DNA of 64,000 nucleotides from Agromyces sp. H66 (GCF_004959775.1 NZ_SJZG01000007.1:1-64000); one strand, 5' to 3'; numbered from the stretch's first letter, positions 8,211 to 16,925 are shown. Notes: a model not told the origin generated them from the letters alone. Numbers and translations: made by a program.

Positions 8211-9043
8211 TCGAGGACGGGCGCCGCGTCGTCGGCGCCGAGCCACTCGGCGGCGAGCTCGTCGAGGGTGCCGTCGGCGCGGAGCGCGTCGACTGCGGCG
8301 GTGACCTTGGCCGTGAGCGGCGAATCCTTCTCGAGCACGAGTCCGAACTGGTCCCCGCCGCTCGTGGCGGGGAGCTGGCCGAGGATCTCGCCGCCCTCGA
8401 GCTCGACGGCCGTGAGGTAGAACGCCGTCGGCAGGTCGACGACGATGGCGTCGACCTGGCCGGACTCCAGCGCGAGCTTGGCGTCGTCGTTCGTGTTGAA
8501 CACCTGCGCCCCCGCGGTGGGCGCGATCGCCGACTCGATGGCGTCGAAGCTCGTCGTGCCCGTCTGCGCGCCGATCAGGAGGTCCTTCAGGTCGGCGATC
8601 GACGTCGCGTCGGCCGCGGGGGAGTCCTCCACCGTGATGACGACCTGCGTGGTCTCGTAGTACGGCGACGAGAAGTCCACCGCCTCGGCGCGCTCGGGCG
8701 TGATCGAGAACTGCTGGAGGTTGAAGTCGAAGTCCTTCGGCCCGGGCGCGATCGCCTGGTCGAACGTGGTGCGCACCCACTCGACGTCGTCCTTCGCGAA
8801 GCCGAGCTGCTCGGCGACCGCGTAGGCCACGGCCGCCTCGAAGCCCTGGCCGGACTCGGGCGCGTCGTCCTGCACCCACGGGTAGTACGCGGGTTCGCCG
8901 GTGCCGATCGTGAGCTTGCCCGGCGTCACGTAATCGCCGGCATCCTCGGACGAGCCGCCGGCCGTCTCCGACGCCGCGCAGCCGGCGAGCAGGAGCGCGG
9001 CGGATGCCAGGACGGCGAGGGTGGCGAACGGACGTCGGGTCAT
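8207..9043 (-). CDS. Amino-acid ABC transporter substrate-binding lipoprotein
   Basis: A 278-residue type 2 periplasmic-binding-fold protein, exported and lipid-anchored. The signal peptide carries two Arg and the lipobox LLLAGC with Cys at residue 22. The family segment FDFNLQQFSITPERAEAVDFSSPYY is conserved (about residues 110-135). Start: ATG 9043, six bases after GGAGG. The ATG twelve codons upstream lacks this site and would bury the signal peptide. First gene of the operon. A TGCTGG-N5-CCAGCA palindrome at 9062-9078 lies upstream and could be an operator. Confidence 0.87.
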   Translation of the reverse strand: MTRRPFATLAVLASAALLLAGCAASETAGGSSEDAGDYVTPGKLTIGTGEPAYYPWVQDDAPESGQGFEAAVAYAVAEQLGFAKDDVEWVRTTFDQAIAPGPKDFDFNLQQFSITPERAEAVDFSSPYYETTQVVITVEDSPAADATSIADLKDLLIGAQTGTTSFDAIESAIAPTAGAQVFNTNDDAKLALESGQVDAIVVDLPTAFYLTAVELEGGEILGQLPATSGGDQFGLVLEKDSPLTAKVTAAVDALRADGTLDELAAEWLGADDAAPVLE

Positions 9044-9061
9044 GGGGGCCTCCGGGTTGCG

Positions 9062-9078
9062 TGCTGGGGATTCCAGCA
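9062..9078. promoter_or_regulatory. Palindrome upstream of the amino-acid ABC operon, candidate operator
   Basis: TGCTGG and CCAGCA form a perfect 6-bp inverted repeat around GGATT, starting 19 bases upstream of the binding-protein start codon on the minus strand. No regulator gene adjoins it. Confidence 0.3.
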
Positions 9079-9109
9079 TGGCGCACTCGGGCGTCCCGCG
9101 GTGGGAGCG

Positions 9110-9137
9110 TTGGCGGATTGTGACGCTGGATTATGCT
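9110..9137 (+). promoter_or_regulatory. Promoter of the GT87-type gene
   Basis: TTGGCG (9110-9115), a 16-base spacer and TATGCT (9132-9137), ending 7 bases before the ATG at 9145. The arrangement predicts a leaderless message. Confidence 0.45.
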
Positions 9138-9144
9138 CGTCGTC

Positions 9145-10425
9145 ATGACGGCGGGGCGCGTGCGCGAGGCATCCGCGTCCGGTACCCGGCCACGCACCCG
9201 GTGGCGGCGCCTCCTCGGCGGCCGGCTCGCCCTCTGGGCGGCGTTCGCGCTCGTGCACGCCGCGCTCGTCCAGCTGAACCTCTGGGCGCCGGGCTGGCCG
9301 CTCGGCGACGTCGAGGGCGTCTACCGGGTCTGGGCGACGAACGCCGCCGACGGCTACGTTCGCATGGGCATCGACGTGCCGTGGGTGTACCCGATCCTCG
9401 CCTTCGCGCCCATGACGGCGGCGCTCGCGTTCGGCCCCGACTGGTACTCCCAGACCTGGCTCGGGATCGTCGTGCTCCTCGACGCCGTGGCGTTCGCGAT
9501 CCTCCTCGGCCGGCGACGACTCTCGCGGACCCGTCGGCTCGCGGCGTGGTGGTGGGTGGGCTTCCTCGCGCTGCTCGGTCCGATCGCGCTCGGTCGCATC
9601 GACGCGATCACCGTGCCGATCGCGATGGCCGGCCTGCTGTGGGCGGCCGGTCGTCCGCGCGTCGCCGCGGTGCTCCTCACGATCGGCGCGTGGGTGAAGG
9701 TCTGGCCCGCCGCCCTGCTCGGGGCGCTCGTCGTCGCGTCGCGCCGGCGCGGCGAGGTGGCGACGGTCGCCGTCGCGCTCAGCGCCGGCATCGTCGGCGC
9801 CAGCCTGATCGCCGGCTCGGGCCTGAACGCCCTCGGGTTCGTCGCCGAACAGGCCGGGCGCGGGCTCCAGATCGAGGCGCCGCTCGCGCTCGCGTGGCTG
9901 TGGCAGATCGCGGCCGGGGTCGACGGGGTCGGGATCGTCTACGACCGCGAGATCCTCACGTTCCAGATCGAGGGCCCGGGTGCGGATGTCGCGGCCGCCC
10001 TCACGACGCCCGTCATGGCGGCCGGCGTGGTCGCCGTGCTGCTCCTCGGCGTGCGTGCCGCGCGGCGGGGCGCCGGGTTCGGGCGCCTCCTGCCGCCGCT
10101 CGCGCTCGCGTTCGTCCTCGTGCTGATGCTCGCCAACAAGGTGGGCTCGCCGCAGTTCGTCACCTGGCTGGCCGCGCCCGTCGTCCTCGGCCTCGTGCTG
10201 CGTCCGCGGCGATTCGCGGTGCCGGCCCTGCTCGCCGCGGGCATCGCGCTCGTGACCCAGCTGATCTACCCGTACTGGTACGAGCGGCTCCTCATGGCAC
10301 ACCCCGTGCTCGTGCTGGCGCTCACCGTCAAGGTCCTGCTGCTCGTCGTGCTCCTCGCGTGGTGCGTGCGAGCCGTGTGGCAGGCTGGAGACATCCGGGT
10401 CCCGCGTCGCCCTGCCGGCGCCTGA
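9145..10425 (+). CDS. Polytopic membrane glycosyltransferase, GT87 (DUF2029)-like
   Basis: A 426-residue protein with about ten to twelve predicted membrane segments. An acidic first loop (GDVEGVYRVWA) fits GT-C transferases that use polyprenyl-phosphate sugars, such as the mycobacterial alpha-mannosyltransferases of family GT87. Further family features are GAWVKVWPA, and KVGSPQFVTW near the C-terminus. It probably adds sugars to envelope glycoconjugates on the outer face of the membrane. The start at 9145 is set by TATGCT seven bases upstream; the ATG at 9133 lies inside the promoter. The thiamine-binding gene follows after 17 bases. Confidence 0.65.
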   Translation: MTAGRVREASASGTRPRTRWRRLLGGRLALWAAFALVHAALVQLNLWAPGWPLGDVEGVYRVWATNAADGYVRMGIDVPWVYPILAFAPMTAALAFGPDWYSQTWLGIVVLLDAVAFAILLGRRRLSRTRRLAAWWWVGFLALLGPIALGRIDAITVPIAMAGLLWAAGRPRVAAVLLTIGAWVKVWPAALLGALVVASRRRGEVATVAVALSAGIVGASLIAGSGLNALGFVAEQAGRGLQIEAPLALAWLWQIAAGVDGVGIVYDREILTFQIEGPGADVAAALTTPVMAAGVVAVLLLGVRAARRGAGFGRLLPPLALAFVLVLMLANKVGSPQFVTWLAAPVVLGLVLRPRRFAVPALLAAGIALVTQLIYPYWYERLLMAHPVLVLALTVKVLLLVVLLAWCVRAVWQAGDIRVPRRPAGA

Positions 10426-10442
10426 ACCCACGAGGAGGAATC

Positions 10443-10763
10443 ATGCTCGTCGCATTCTCGGTCGCGCCCAGCGGCACCGGTCGCGCGGACGGATCCGTGC
10501 ACGACGCGGTCGCCGCAGCGGTGCGGATCGTCCGCGAATCGGGACTCCCGAACCGGACGACGTCGATGTTCACCGAGGTCGAAGGCGAATGGGACGAGGT
10601 CTTCGACGTCGTCCGTCGTGCGACCGACGCCGTCGGCGAGTACGGATCACGGGTGTCGCTCGTGCTGAAGGCGGACATCCGCCCGGGCTGGTCCGGCGAG
10701 CTCGACGCGAAGATCGAGCGGCTCGAGACGGCGATCGGCGGGGCCGACGAGGGCGCCGCGTAA
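10443..10763 (+). CDS. Thiamine-binding (MTH1187/YkoF-like) small protein
   Basis: A 106-residue protein of the MTH1187/YqgV family, which folds like half of the thiamine/HMP-binding protein YkoF. Features are MLVAFSVAPSGTG at the N-terminus, HDAVAAAVRIVRESGLPN, and the FTEVEGEWDEVFDVVRRA helix. Proteins of this family bind thiamine or related heterocycles; no enzymatic role is established. A strong GAGGAGG precedes the ATG. It lies close behind the GT87-type gene and may be co-transcribed with it. Confidence 0.75.
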   Translation: MLVAFSVAPSGTGRADGSVHDAVAAAVRIVRESGLPNRTTSMFTEVEGEWDEVFDVVRRATDAVGEYGSRVSLVLKADIRPGWSGELDAKIERLETAIGGADEGAA

Positions 10764-10790
10764 GGACGCGCGAGCTCGGCGCGCGCCGGC

Positions 10791-10849
10791 GACCGCACTG
10801 GTCGCGCCCGGCGCGCGGCGCTGACCGCACTGATCGCGCACGGCGCGCG
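10791..10849. repeat. Two degenerate direct repeats, about 27 bp each
   Basis: GACCGCACTGGTCGCGCC (from 10791) recurs as GACCGCACTGATCGCGCA (from 10823), each followed by CGGCGCGCG, with a 32-base period. It lies just after the thiamine-binding gene. No function is evident. Confidence 0.5.
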
Positions 10850-10873
10850 CCGGCCGACGGCAGGTCCTCTACG

Positions 10874-10939
10874 GCGGATATACGATCCGGCGCGCCGCTT
10901 GCGGCGCCCGATCCGCCGCGAGGCGGATCGTATATCCGC
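10874..10939. terminator. Perfect 16-bp inverted repeat with an alternative inner hairpin, between convergent genes
   Basis: GCGGATATACGATCCG (10874-10889) and CGGATCGTATATCCGC (10924-10939) are perfect inverted copies around a 34-base loop. Within it GATCCGCC-GCGA-GGCGGATC (10910-10929) forms a competing 8-bp stem with a GNRA-type loop. The arms are unusually AT-rich for this genome. It lies between the thiamine-binding gene and the response-regulator gene, so it may be a bidirectional terminator. An AGCGGAG tandem repeat follows at about 10954-10977. Confidence 0.5.
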
Positions 10940-11009
10940 TGAAACGGACGTGAAGCGGAGAGCGGAGAGCGGAGAGCGCGGAGGGGCGGCCGAGGGGAGG
11001 GGCCGCCGC

Positions 11010-11660
11010 TCAGTCGGACTGCAGCAGGATCCCGTCGAGGATGGCGCGCTTGCGGAGCGCCACCTTGGTGCCCACGTCGAAGCCCGCCGCACGGTACTTC
11101 TCGCGGATGCGCTTCAGGTAGCTCTTCGCCGTCTCCTCCGAGATGCCGAGCTGGAAGGCGACGGCCTTGACGGGCTGCCCGGCCCCGTAGAGCGCCATCA
11201 CGCGGCGCTCCTGGGCCGAGAGCTTGGGCACGGCGCCGTCGTCGGCGAGGGCGTCCTCGAGTTCGGGAGTCAGGTACGACTCGCCGACGCGTGCGGCGCG
11301 GATCGCCTCGATGATGTTCTCCACGGGCTCCGACTTGACGAGGTAGCCGAGCGCTCCCGCCCCGAGCGCCTCGCGCACGACCGCGGGCTCGGAGTACGTG
11401 CTCATCAGCATCGTCTGCACGCCCGCGCTCTTCAGCATCGACAGCTTCAGCGAGATCGGGATGTTGTCGCGCAGGTCGAGGTCGAGGAGCACGACGTCGA
11501 CGGGGAACTCGGGGTGCGCGAGCAGCTCCGACCACGACGCCACGGCCGCGACGAGGTCGATGTCGGATGCCGCGGCGCGCAGCCACTCCGAGAGCGCCCC
11601 CAACAGCATGCGGTGGTCGTCGACGATCGCAAGGCGGATGGGCGAACCGTTCTCAGCCAT
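11010..11660 (-). CDS. LuxR/NarL-type response regulator
   Basis: A 216-residue cytoplasmic two-component regulator. The receiver domain (about 8-125) has acidic Asp14/Asp15, the phosphoacceptor Asp60 in DVVLLDLDL and Lys109 in YLVKS. The C-terminal LuxR helix-turn-helix (about 147-205) contains LSAQERRVMALYGAGQPVKA and ETAKSYLKRIREKY. It is the last gene of a three-gene operon, starting directly after the stop of the membrane-protein gene. The cognate kinase is almost certainly the histidine kinase at 12923-14080. Targets are unknown. Confidence 0.85.
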   Translation of the reverse strand: MAENGSPIRLAIVDDHRMLLGALSEWLRAAASDIDLVAAVASWSELLAHPEFPVDVVLLDLDLRDNIPISLKLSMLKSAGVQTMLMSTYSEPAVVREALGAGALGYLVKSEPVENIIEAIRAARVGESYLTPELEDALADDGAVPKLSAQERRVMALYGAGQPVKAVAFQLGISEETAKSYLKRIREKYRAAGFDVGTKVALRKRAILDGILLQSD

Positions 11661-12926
11661 TCAGCTTCCCCTCGATCTGGCGGCCGCTCGGGCCGACGGG
11701 CTGCCTGCAGCGGCGTTCGGGTCGACCCTGCAGGCGATGTCGACACGGAAACCTTCGGCCCCCGGCACGACCTCGTGGACTCCGACACTACCGATAGCGT
11801 CCCATGCGGACGGGTCGACGCGTCGCCGTGGGACTCCGGAGACCTCGATCGACATGGCGAAGCCATCGGGTTCGACCTCGCCGTGATCGGCGATCCGGCG
11901 GCACCGCACCACCGCCGACATCGGCTGCGCCGACTTCTTCGGATGGTCGGCGGTGAGCACCCAGAGCGCGAGCAGGAGGCCGTCGCGCTGCGATTGCGAC
12001 AGCAGGCCGGCGCACCCGTTCGGGTCGTCGACGCTGACACGATCGCTGAGGTAGGCCGACTCGGTGACGGCGTGGCGAAGCCAGGTGTCGGTTCGCCCCT
12101 CGATGAGGCGCACGCGCAGCCGGGCCGCGAGGGAGCCGGCGCGTTCCGCGGCGTCGGGAGGCAGCGGGATCGCGATGCGCCCCGATCCGACGTCGTCGAG
12201 CAGGGTCTCGGCGTCGAAGTCCAGTTGGGCGAGTTCCTCGGAGGCGCGCATCCCGACGGCCGTCCGCGAGGTGGCCACGGTGCTCTGCACGAGCGAGAGG
12301 TCCAGCTCCCGCCCGACCAGGCGCCGGAATCCGTCGATCGCGAGCGTGACGAGGAGCACCGGGAAGACGGCGGATGCCGCGACTGCGACGCCCGCGACCA
12401 CGCCGGTTCCCGCCCTGTCCACCTGCACGAGCGACTGGATCGCGATCGCCGACGCGATGGCCCCAGCCACGACGAGCGGGATGCGCGTGCCGCGCACCGC
12501 GGCGACCGGCATCAGCACGGCACCCGCCGCCGCCGCGGCCGTCGTCGTCACGCCGTGGTGCAGCAGGCCCGCCGATGCCGTCAGGTCCAGCGCGACCGGT
12601 ACGACCAGGGCTGCCAGGAGCAGCAGGTAGAACCAGTCGGGCATGCTGCGCGACACGATCCGCGACAGGGCGCCGATGCCGACGACGAGCGCCAGCGCGA
12701 TCCACGCGGGCCATGGGCCGGGGCCGGACAGGAGGAAGTACGGGGCGAGCACGATGGCGTGCACGAGGTGCGCGAGCGCCACGAACGCCGCCGCGATCGT
12801 GATGCCGGTGGCGAGTCGTCGCCCGCCGTGGCTCTCGCGCACGTCGCCCGCTGCCCGCGCCGACCGAGCGGGTCGCCGGAACGCGCGCGGTCGCGTTCGG
12901 AGATCGTCGATGCGTACGTCGCTCAT
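11661..12926 (-). CDS. Membrane protein of unknown function, middle gene of a two-component operon
   Basis: A 421-residue protein I cannot assign to a named family. About six hydrophobic helices span residues 40-205. A cytoplasmic region of about 215 residues follows (helical linker about 215-300, then a domain with DHPKKSAQPMSAVVRCR and GFAMSIEVSGVP). The layout copies that of the neighbouring histidine kinase, but I see no phosphoacceptor His motif, N-box or G-box. It may be a degenerate kinase paralogue or accessory sensor. Its ATG overlaps the kinase stop by four bases and its stop abuts the regulator start, so all three are coupled. Confidence 0.6.
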   Translation of the reverse strand: MSDVRIDDLRTRPRAFRRPARSARAAGDVRESHGGRRLATGITIAAAFVALAHLVHAIVLAPYFLLSGPGPWPAWIALALVVGIGALSRIVSRSMPDWFYLLLLAALVVPVALDLTASAGLLHHGVTTTAAAAAGAVLMPVAAVRGTRIPLVVAGAIASAIAIQSLVQVDRAGTGVVAGVAVAASAVFPVLLVTLAIDGFRRLVGRELDLSLVQSTVATSRTAVGMRASEELAQLDFDAETLLDDVGSGRIAIPLPPDAAERAGSLAARLRVRLIEGRTDTWLRHAVTESAYLSDRVSVDDPNGCAGLLSQSQRDGLLLALWVLTADHPKKSAQPMSAVVRCRRIADHGEVEPDGFAMSIEVSGVPRRRVDPSAWDAIGSVGVHEVVPGAEGFRVDIACRVDPNAAAGSPSARAAARSRGS

Positions 12927-14080
12927 GGCTTCGGCACCTCGAGCATGACGGTCGTGCCGGAACCGGGCGACGAGAAGACGCGGGCGCGTCCGCCCACCGT
13001 GTGCAGTCGGCCGACCACGGACTCGGCGTAGCCGAGCCGCGCGCCGTCGACGGCCTCGGGTTCGAATCCGCGACCGGTGTCGGTGACCATGGCGCGCACG
13101 GTGCGGTCATCGTCGGTGACGGTCACGTCGGCCTCGTTCACGCCCGCGTGGCGCCGGACGTTCTCGAGGCACTCGCCGAGCGCCCCGATCAGGGCGTCGA
13201 GCGTCTCTCGGGGCAGGGCGAGCTGGCCGGCGCCGTGCCAGTTCACATCGAGGCCCATGCGCGCGAATCGCTGCCTGACCGCCTCGAACGTCGTGCCGAG
13301 CTCGTCGTCGGGCGAGTCGGGGGAGAAGAGCGCGGTGGAGCCCGAGTCGAGCGGCGCCCCGAGGCGAAGCTGCCGGAGGAGCCGCGCATCGTCGCCGGCC
13401 TGCTGCCGAAGGGCGCTCGGTCCCACGCCGACGCCGGAGTGCGCGAGCAGCGACAGGGTGGCGAGCACCGTGTCGTGCAGCACGCGGGCGTCCTGTCGTT
13501 GCTGCGCCTCGAGTTCGCTCGCGAGCCGCTCGGCCTCATGCGCCCGGCCCACCTCCTCGATGCGCTCGGACGCGTCGGCGATGGCGCGGTCGATCCACGC
13601 TCCGAGCGTCATGCACACCGCCCAGCCGGCGACGGTCACCACGGCGACCGCGCGCAGGTCATGCCCCCGGGCCGAGACGATCCACACCGAGATGAGGACG
13701 GCCGCCAGCAGGCCGGCGACGAGAATGGGTCCCCGCGGCCGCACGATGAGCGACATCGCCACCGACGCCGACGTGACGCCGCCGGTGATCGCCATCGACG
13801 TGACGGTCGCCGGGTCGAGCACCGAGGCGGTGCCGAGTGCGACGACGAGCACGATCGCGCCGGCGACCGCGCCGAGGGCCGGCAGCAGGAGTCCGCGCGC
13901 GGAATGGACACCGACGAGCGCCACGATCGCGACGCTGGTGAGCGCCGCGACGATGAACTCCACGGGGGTGGCCGAGCCGGGAACCAGGAGGCACACGAAG
14001 GCGCTCGTGGCACCGACGAATCCCGTGACGCGGGCGAGGCGTCGCAGCAGCCGGTCGCGTTCCTTGTGGATGCGCTTCAC
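12923..14080 (-). CDS. Sensor histidine kinase (NarL-partner type)
   Basis: A 385-residue membrane kinase. About five or six hydrophobic helices cover residues 15-170, with no large extracytoplasmic domain, so the signal may be sensed in the membrane. A coiled linker (about 165-198) leads to the HisKA_3-like motif RVLHDTVLATL with His202. The HATPase_c domain has the N-box GECLENVRRH (Asn307), the G1 box VTDTGRGF (Asp334) and the C-terminal GSGTTVMLEVP. It is first in the operon with the 421-residue membrane protein and the LuxR-type regulator. A GGGGGTGGAG ribosome-binding region precedes the ATG. Confidence 0.85.
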   Translation of the reverse strand: MKRIHKERDRLLRRLARVTGFVGATSAFVCLLVPGSATPVEFIVAALTSVAIVALVGVHSARGLLLPALGAVAGAIVLVVALGTASVLDPATVTSMAITGGVTSASVAMSLIVRPRGPILVAGLLAAVLISVWIVSARGHDLRAVAVVTVAGWAVCMTLGAWIDRAIADASERIEEVGRAHEAERLASELEAQQRQDARVLHDTVLATLSLLAHSGVGVGPSALRQQAGDDARLLRQLRLGAPLDSGSTALFSPDSPDDELGTTFEAVRQRFARMGLDVNWHGAGQLALPRETLDALIGALGECLENVRRHAGVNEADVTVTDDDRTVRAMVTDTGRGFEPEAVDGARLGYAESVVGRLHTVGGRARVFSSPGSGTTVMLEVPKP

Positions 14081-14127
14081 TCCACCCCCTCAGCAGGGTC
14101 TCACACCCCGGCACGCGAGTGCCGTCA

Positions 14128-14146
14128 TCTCGAACTGTAGTCGAGA
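14128..14146. promoter_or_regulatory. TCTCGA-N7-TCGAGA palindrome upstream of the histidine-kinase operon
   Basis: A perfect 6-bp inverted repeat lies about 48 bases upstream of the kinase start on the minus strand, in a short AT-richer patch (CGAACTGTAGTCGAGAAAAC). It may be an operator for autoregulation; this rests on position alone. Confidence 0.35.
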
Positions 14147-14178
14147 AAACCCCCGTTTCGCGTCGGCGACGTGTCGGC

Positions 14179-15384
14179 TCAGGCGGCGAGCAGGGTGCGA
14201 AGGGCCTCGCCGACGGCCGCATGCTCGATGAGGAACGCGTCGTGGCCGTACTCGGAGTGCAGCATCACCGGGTCGGGGCCGTGTGCGCTGCGACCCAGCG
14301 CCGCGGCGATCTCGACCTGCCCGTCGAGGGGGAAGTAGCGGTCGCTGTCGATGCCGAGCACGAGGCTTGCGGCGGTGACCCTCGCGAGGGCGGACGCCAC
14401 GCCGCCGCGCCCGCGGCCCACGTCGTGCGAGTTCATGGCCTGCGTCAGCACGACGTAGCTGTTGGCATCGAAGCGGCGGGTGAACTTGTTGCCGTGAAAG
14501 TCGAGGTAGGACTCGACGGCGAACCGGCCGCCGCCGCCGAGAGGATCGAGGCCGGACTGCCAGCTGCGTTCGAACCGGGAGTTGAGCTCGGCCGCGGTGC
14601 GGTAGTTGAGCATCGCCATGCGCCGGGCGAGCGCGAGCCCGCGGGTCGGGCCCTCGCCATCGGGCGCGTCGTAGTAGTCGCCGCCGCGGAATGCCGGGTC
14701 GGCGCGGACGGCCTCGATCTGCACCGAGTTGAGCGCGACCTGGTCGGCCGTCGCCGCAGCGGGGGCCGCGAGCACCGCGATGCGCTCGACCGCGTCGGGC
14801 GCCATGATCGCCCACTCGAGCACGTGCATGGCGCCCATCGAGCCGCCGACCACGGCGGCGAAGCGACTGATGCCGAGCCGCTCGGCGAACGCGAGCTGTG
14901 CACTCACCTGGTCGCGGATGGTGAGGAACGGCAATCGTGCGCCCCACTCCGATCCGTCGGGGGCGAGCGACGCCGGCCCGGTGGATCCCTGACATCCGCC
15001 GAGCACGTTCGGGGCGACCACGAAGTACCGGTCGGTGTCGATCGGCAGCCCGGGACCGACGACGCCCGGCCACCACCCGGCGCTCGGATGTCCCGGTCCC
15101 GCCGGTCCGATGACGTGGCTGTCACCCGTGAGCGCGTGCAGCACGAGGATGGCGTTGTCGGCTCGGGGCGAGAGCGTTCCCCACTGCTCGTAGGCGATGC
15201 GCACTCCCGGGAGGGTCTCGCCGGACTCGAGGGGCAGGTCGCCGATGGTCACGAAGCGACGGTCGCCGACCGGGTCGCCCTCGCGCCACGCCCCGGTCGC
15301 CGGCGCGCGACCGGCCATGGTGAGTGCGCGCGCCTCCGAGACGATGCGTGCCGGCATCGCGTCGGCCGTCGTCTGCCAGTCCAT
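14179..15384 (-). CDS. metX: Homoserine O-acetyltransferase
   Basis: A 401-residue alpha/beta-hydrolase-fold enzyme that acylates homoserine with acetyl-CoA, the first committed step of methionine synthesis. The nucleophile elbow is VVGGSMGAMHVLEW with Ser182. The Asp of the triad lies in LGIDSDRYFP and the His in SEYGHDAFLIEH. HALTGDSH and GCQGSTGPAS are family signatures. Start: ATG 15384 (MDWQTT). It follows metY on the same strand by about 110 bases, with a stem-loop between them, so it may be expressed from readthrough or its own promoter. Acetyl versus succinyl specificity is assumed from family membership. Confidence 0.88.
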   Translation of the reverse strand: MDWQTTADAMPARIVSEARALTMAGRAPATGAWREGDPVGDRRFVTIGDLPLESGETLPGVRIAYEQWGTLSPRADNAILVLHALTGDSHVIGPAGPGHPSAGWWPGVVGPGLPIDTDRYFVVAPNVLGGCQGSTGPASLAPDGSEWGARLPFLTIRDQVSAQLAFAERLGISRFAAVVGGSMGAMHVLEWAIMAPDAVERIAVLAAPAAATADQVALNSVQIEAVRADPAFRGGDYYDAPDGEGPTRGLALARRMAMLNYRTAAELNSRFERSWQSGLDPLGGGGRFAVESYLDFHGNKFTRRFDANSYVVLTQAMNSHDVGRGRGGVASALARVTAASLVLGIDSDRYFPLDGQVEIAAALGRSAHGPDPVMLHSEYGHDAFLIEHAAVGEALRTLLAA

Positions 15385-15444
15385 GTTCCGATTCTCCCCG
15401 ACCGCCGGCTCCGGGTGGGCGATTGTTACACGTTCCACGGCGAA

Positions 15445-15488
15445 GACGACGGATGCCGCGAGCCCGTGGGCCCGCGGCATCCGTCGTC
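15445..15488. terminator. 16-bp GGATGCC-type hairpin after metY
   Basis: GACGACGGATGCCGCG (15445-15460) pairs perfectly with CGCGGCATCCGTCGTC (15473-15488). The inner AGCCCGTGGGCC extends the stem after one A/C mismatch. It begins 6 bases beyond the metY stop on the minus strand, before metX. Similar hairpins occur at 32398-32432 and 56915-56957. There is no U tract, so an intrinsic terminator or attenuator role is inferred from position. Confidence 0.6.
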
Positions 15489-15494
15489 TCGTGG

Positions 15495-16820
15495 TCAGAC
15501 CCGGGCGGCGTCCGTGGCGGCGCGTGCCGCGGCCAGGCCGGCCTCGAGGTCGGCCTTCAGGTCGTCGATGTTCTCGATGCCCACCGAGAGGCGCACGAGG
15601 CCCGGCGTCACGCCGGTGGTGAGCTGCTGCTCGGGCGTGAGCTGCGAGTGCGTCGTCGACGCCGGGTGGATGACGAGCGAGCGCACGTCGCCGATGTTCG
15701 CGAGGTGGCTGAACAGCTGCAGGTTGTCGACGAGGGCACGGCCCGCGTCGACGCCGCCCTTGAGCTCGAACGACAGCACCGCGCCGACGCCCTTCGGAGC
15801 GTAGGTGTTGGCGGCGGCGTACCAGGGGCTCGACGGCAGGCCCGAGTAGTTCACGCTCGCGACGTCGGGGTGGTCGTCGAGCCACTCCGCGATCTCCTGG
15901 GCGTTCTGCACGTGGCGTTCGATGCGCAGCGAGAGCGTCTCGATGCCCTGGATGAGCAGCCACGCGCTCTGCGGCGAGATCGCCGAGCCGAGGTCGCGGA
16001 GCAACTGCACGCGCGCCTTGATGATGTAGGCGAGGCCGTCGCCGACCGCGGCCGTGTAGCTGGCGCCGTGGTACGAGGGGTCGGGTTCGGTGAGGCCGGG
16101 GAACTTCTCGACGTTCTTCGACCACTCGAACGTGCCGCCGTCGACGATGACGCCGCCGATGACCGTGCCGTGGCCGCCGAGGAACTTCGTCGCCGAGTGG
16201 ATCACGATGTCGGCGCCGTGCTCGAAGGGACGGATCAGGTACGGGGTGGCGATCGTGTTGTCGACGATGAGCGGGATGCCCGCCTCGTGCGCGACGTCGG
16301 AGACGAGCCGGATGTCGAGCACGTTGATCTTCGGGTTGCCGATGGTCTCGGCGAAGAACAGCTTCGTGTTCGGGCGCACCGCCCGGCGCCACTCGTCGGC
16401 GTCGTCCTGGTTCTCGACGAAGGTGGTCTCGATGCCGAGCTTCGCGAGCGTGTACTTGAAGAGGTTGTACGTGCCGCCGTAGATCGACGAGGAGGAGACG
16501 ATGTGGTCGCCCGCCTGCGCGATGTTCAGGACCGCGAAGGTCTCGGCCGCCTGGCCGGATGCCACGAGCAGGGCCCCGGTGCCCCCCTCGAGCGCGGCGA
16601 GGCGCTCCTCGACGACCGCCTGGGTGGGGTTTTGGATGCGCGTGTAGATGTTGCCGAACTCCGCGAGCGCGAACAGGTTCTGCGCGTGCTCGGCGCTGTC
16701 GAACACGTAGGACGTGGTCTGGTAGATCGGCGTGGCGCGGGCGTTGGTCACCGGGTCGGGTGCGGCGCCGGCGTGCACCTGCTTGGTCTCGAAGCGCCAG
16801 TCGGCGGCGTTCTCGCTCAT
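15495..16820 (-). CDS. metY: O-acetylhomoserine sulfhydrylase (aminocarboxypropyltransferase)
   Basis: A 441-residue PLP enzyme of the Cys/Met metabolism family that converts O-acetylhomoserine plus sulfide to homocysteine. The PLP Lys is Lys212 in [33 protein letters not shown] and [12 protein letters not shown] are family signatures, and [12 protein letters not shown] closes the protein. The length is typical. The ATG at 16820 follows a strong AAGGAGACC site. MetX, encoded next on the same strand, supplies its substrate. I looked for an S-adenosylmethionine riboswitch in the 105-base leader and did not recognise one. Confidence 0.9.
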   Translation of the reverse strand: MSENAADWRFETKQVHAGAAPDPVTNARATPIYQTTSYVFDSAEHAQNLFALAEFGNIYTRIQNPTQAVVEERLAALEGGTGALLVASGQAAETFAVLNIAQAGDHIVSSSSIYGGTYNLFKYTLAKLGIETTFVENQDDADEWRRAVRPNTKLFFAETIGNPKINVLDIRLVSDVAHEAGIPLIVDNTIATPYLIRPFEHGADIVIHSATKFLGGHGTVIGGVIVDGGTFEWSKNVEKFPGLTEPDPSYHGASYTAAVGDGLAYIIKARVQLLRDLGSAISPQSAWLLIQGIETLSLRIERHVQNAQEIAEWLDDHPDVASVNYSGLPSSPWYAAANTYAPKGVGAVLSFELKGGVDAGRALVDNLQLFSHLANIGDVRSLVIHPASTTHSQLTPEQQLTTGVTPGLVRLSVGIENIDDLKADLEAGLAAARAATDAARV

Positions 16821-16925
16821 GGAGGTCTCCTTCTCAGGGGCAGGATCCCCCGCCCGGGTCGCGAGCCACGTTACGTCTGCTCCGATGGCCGGGCAACGAC
16901 GGCCGACACACGGCGTAACCGCGGG

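Noticed and set aside
10954-10980. CRISPR-like short repeat AGCGGAG
   Set aside because: Units are 7 bases, directly tandem, without spacers; no cas genes are present in the window.
16821-16925. Possible S-adenosylmethionine riboswitch upstream of metY
   Set aside because: The 105-base leader does not show the conserved cores of SAM-I, SAM-II or SAM-IV; the CGGCCGTCGTTGCCCGGCC stretch is only a GC-rich dyad.
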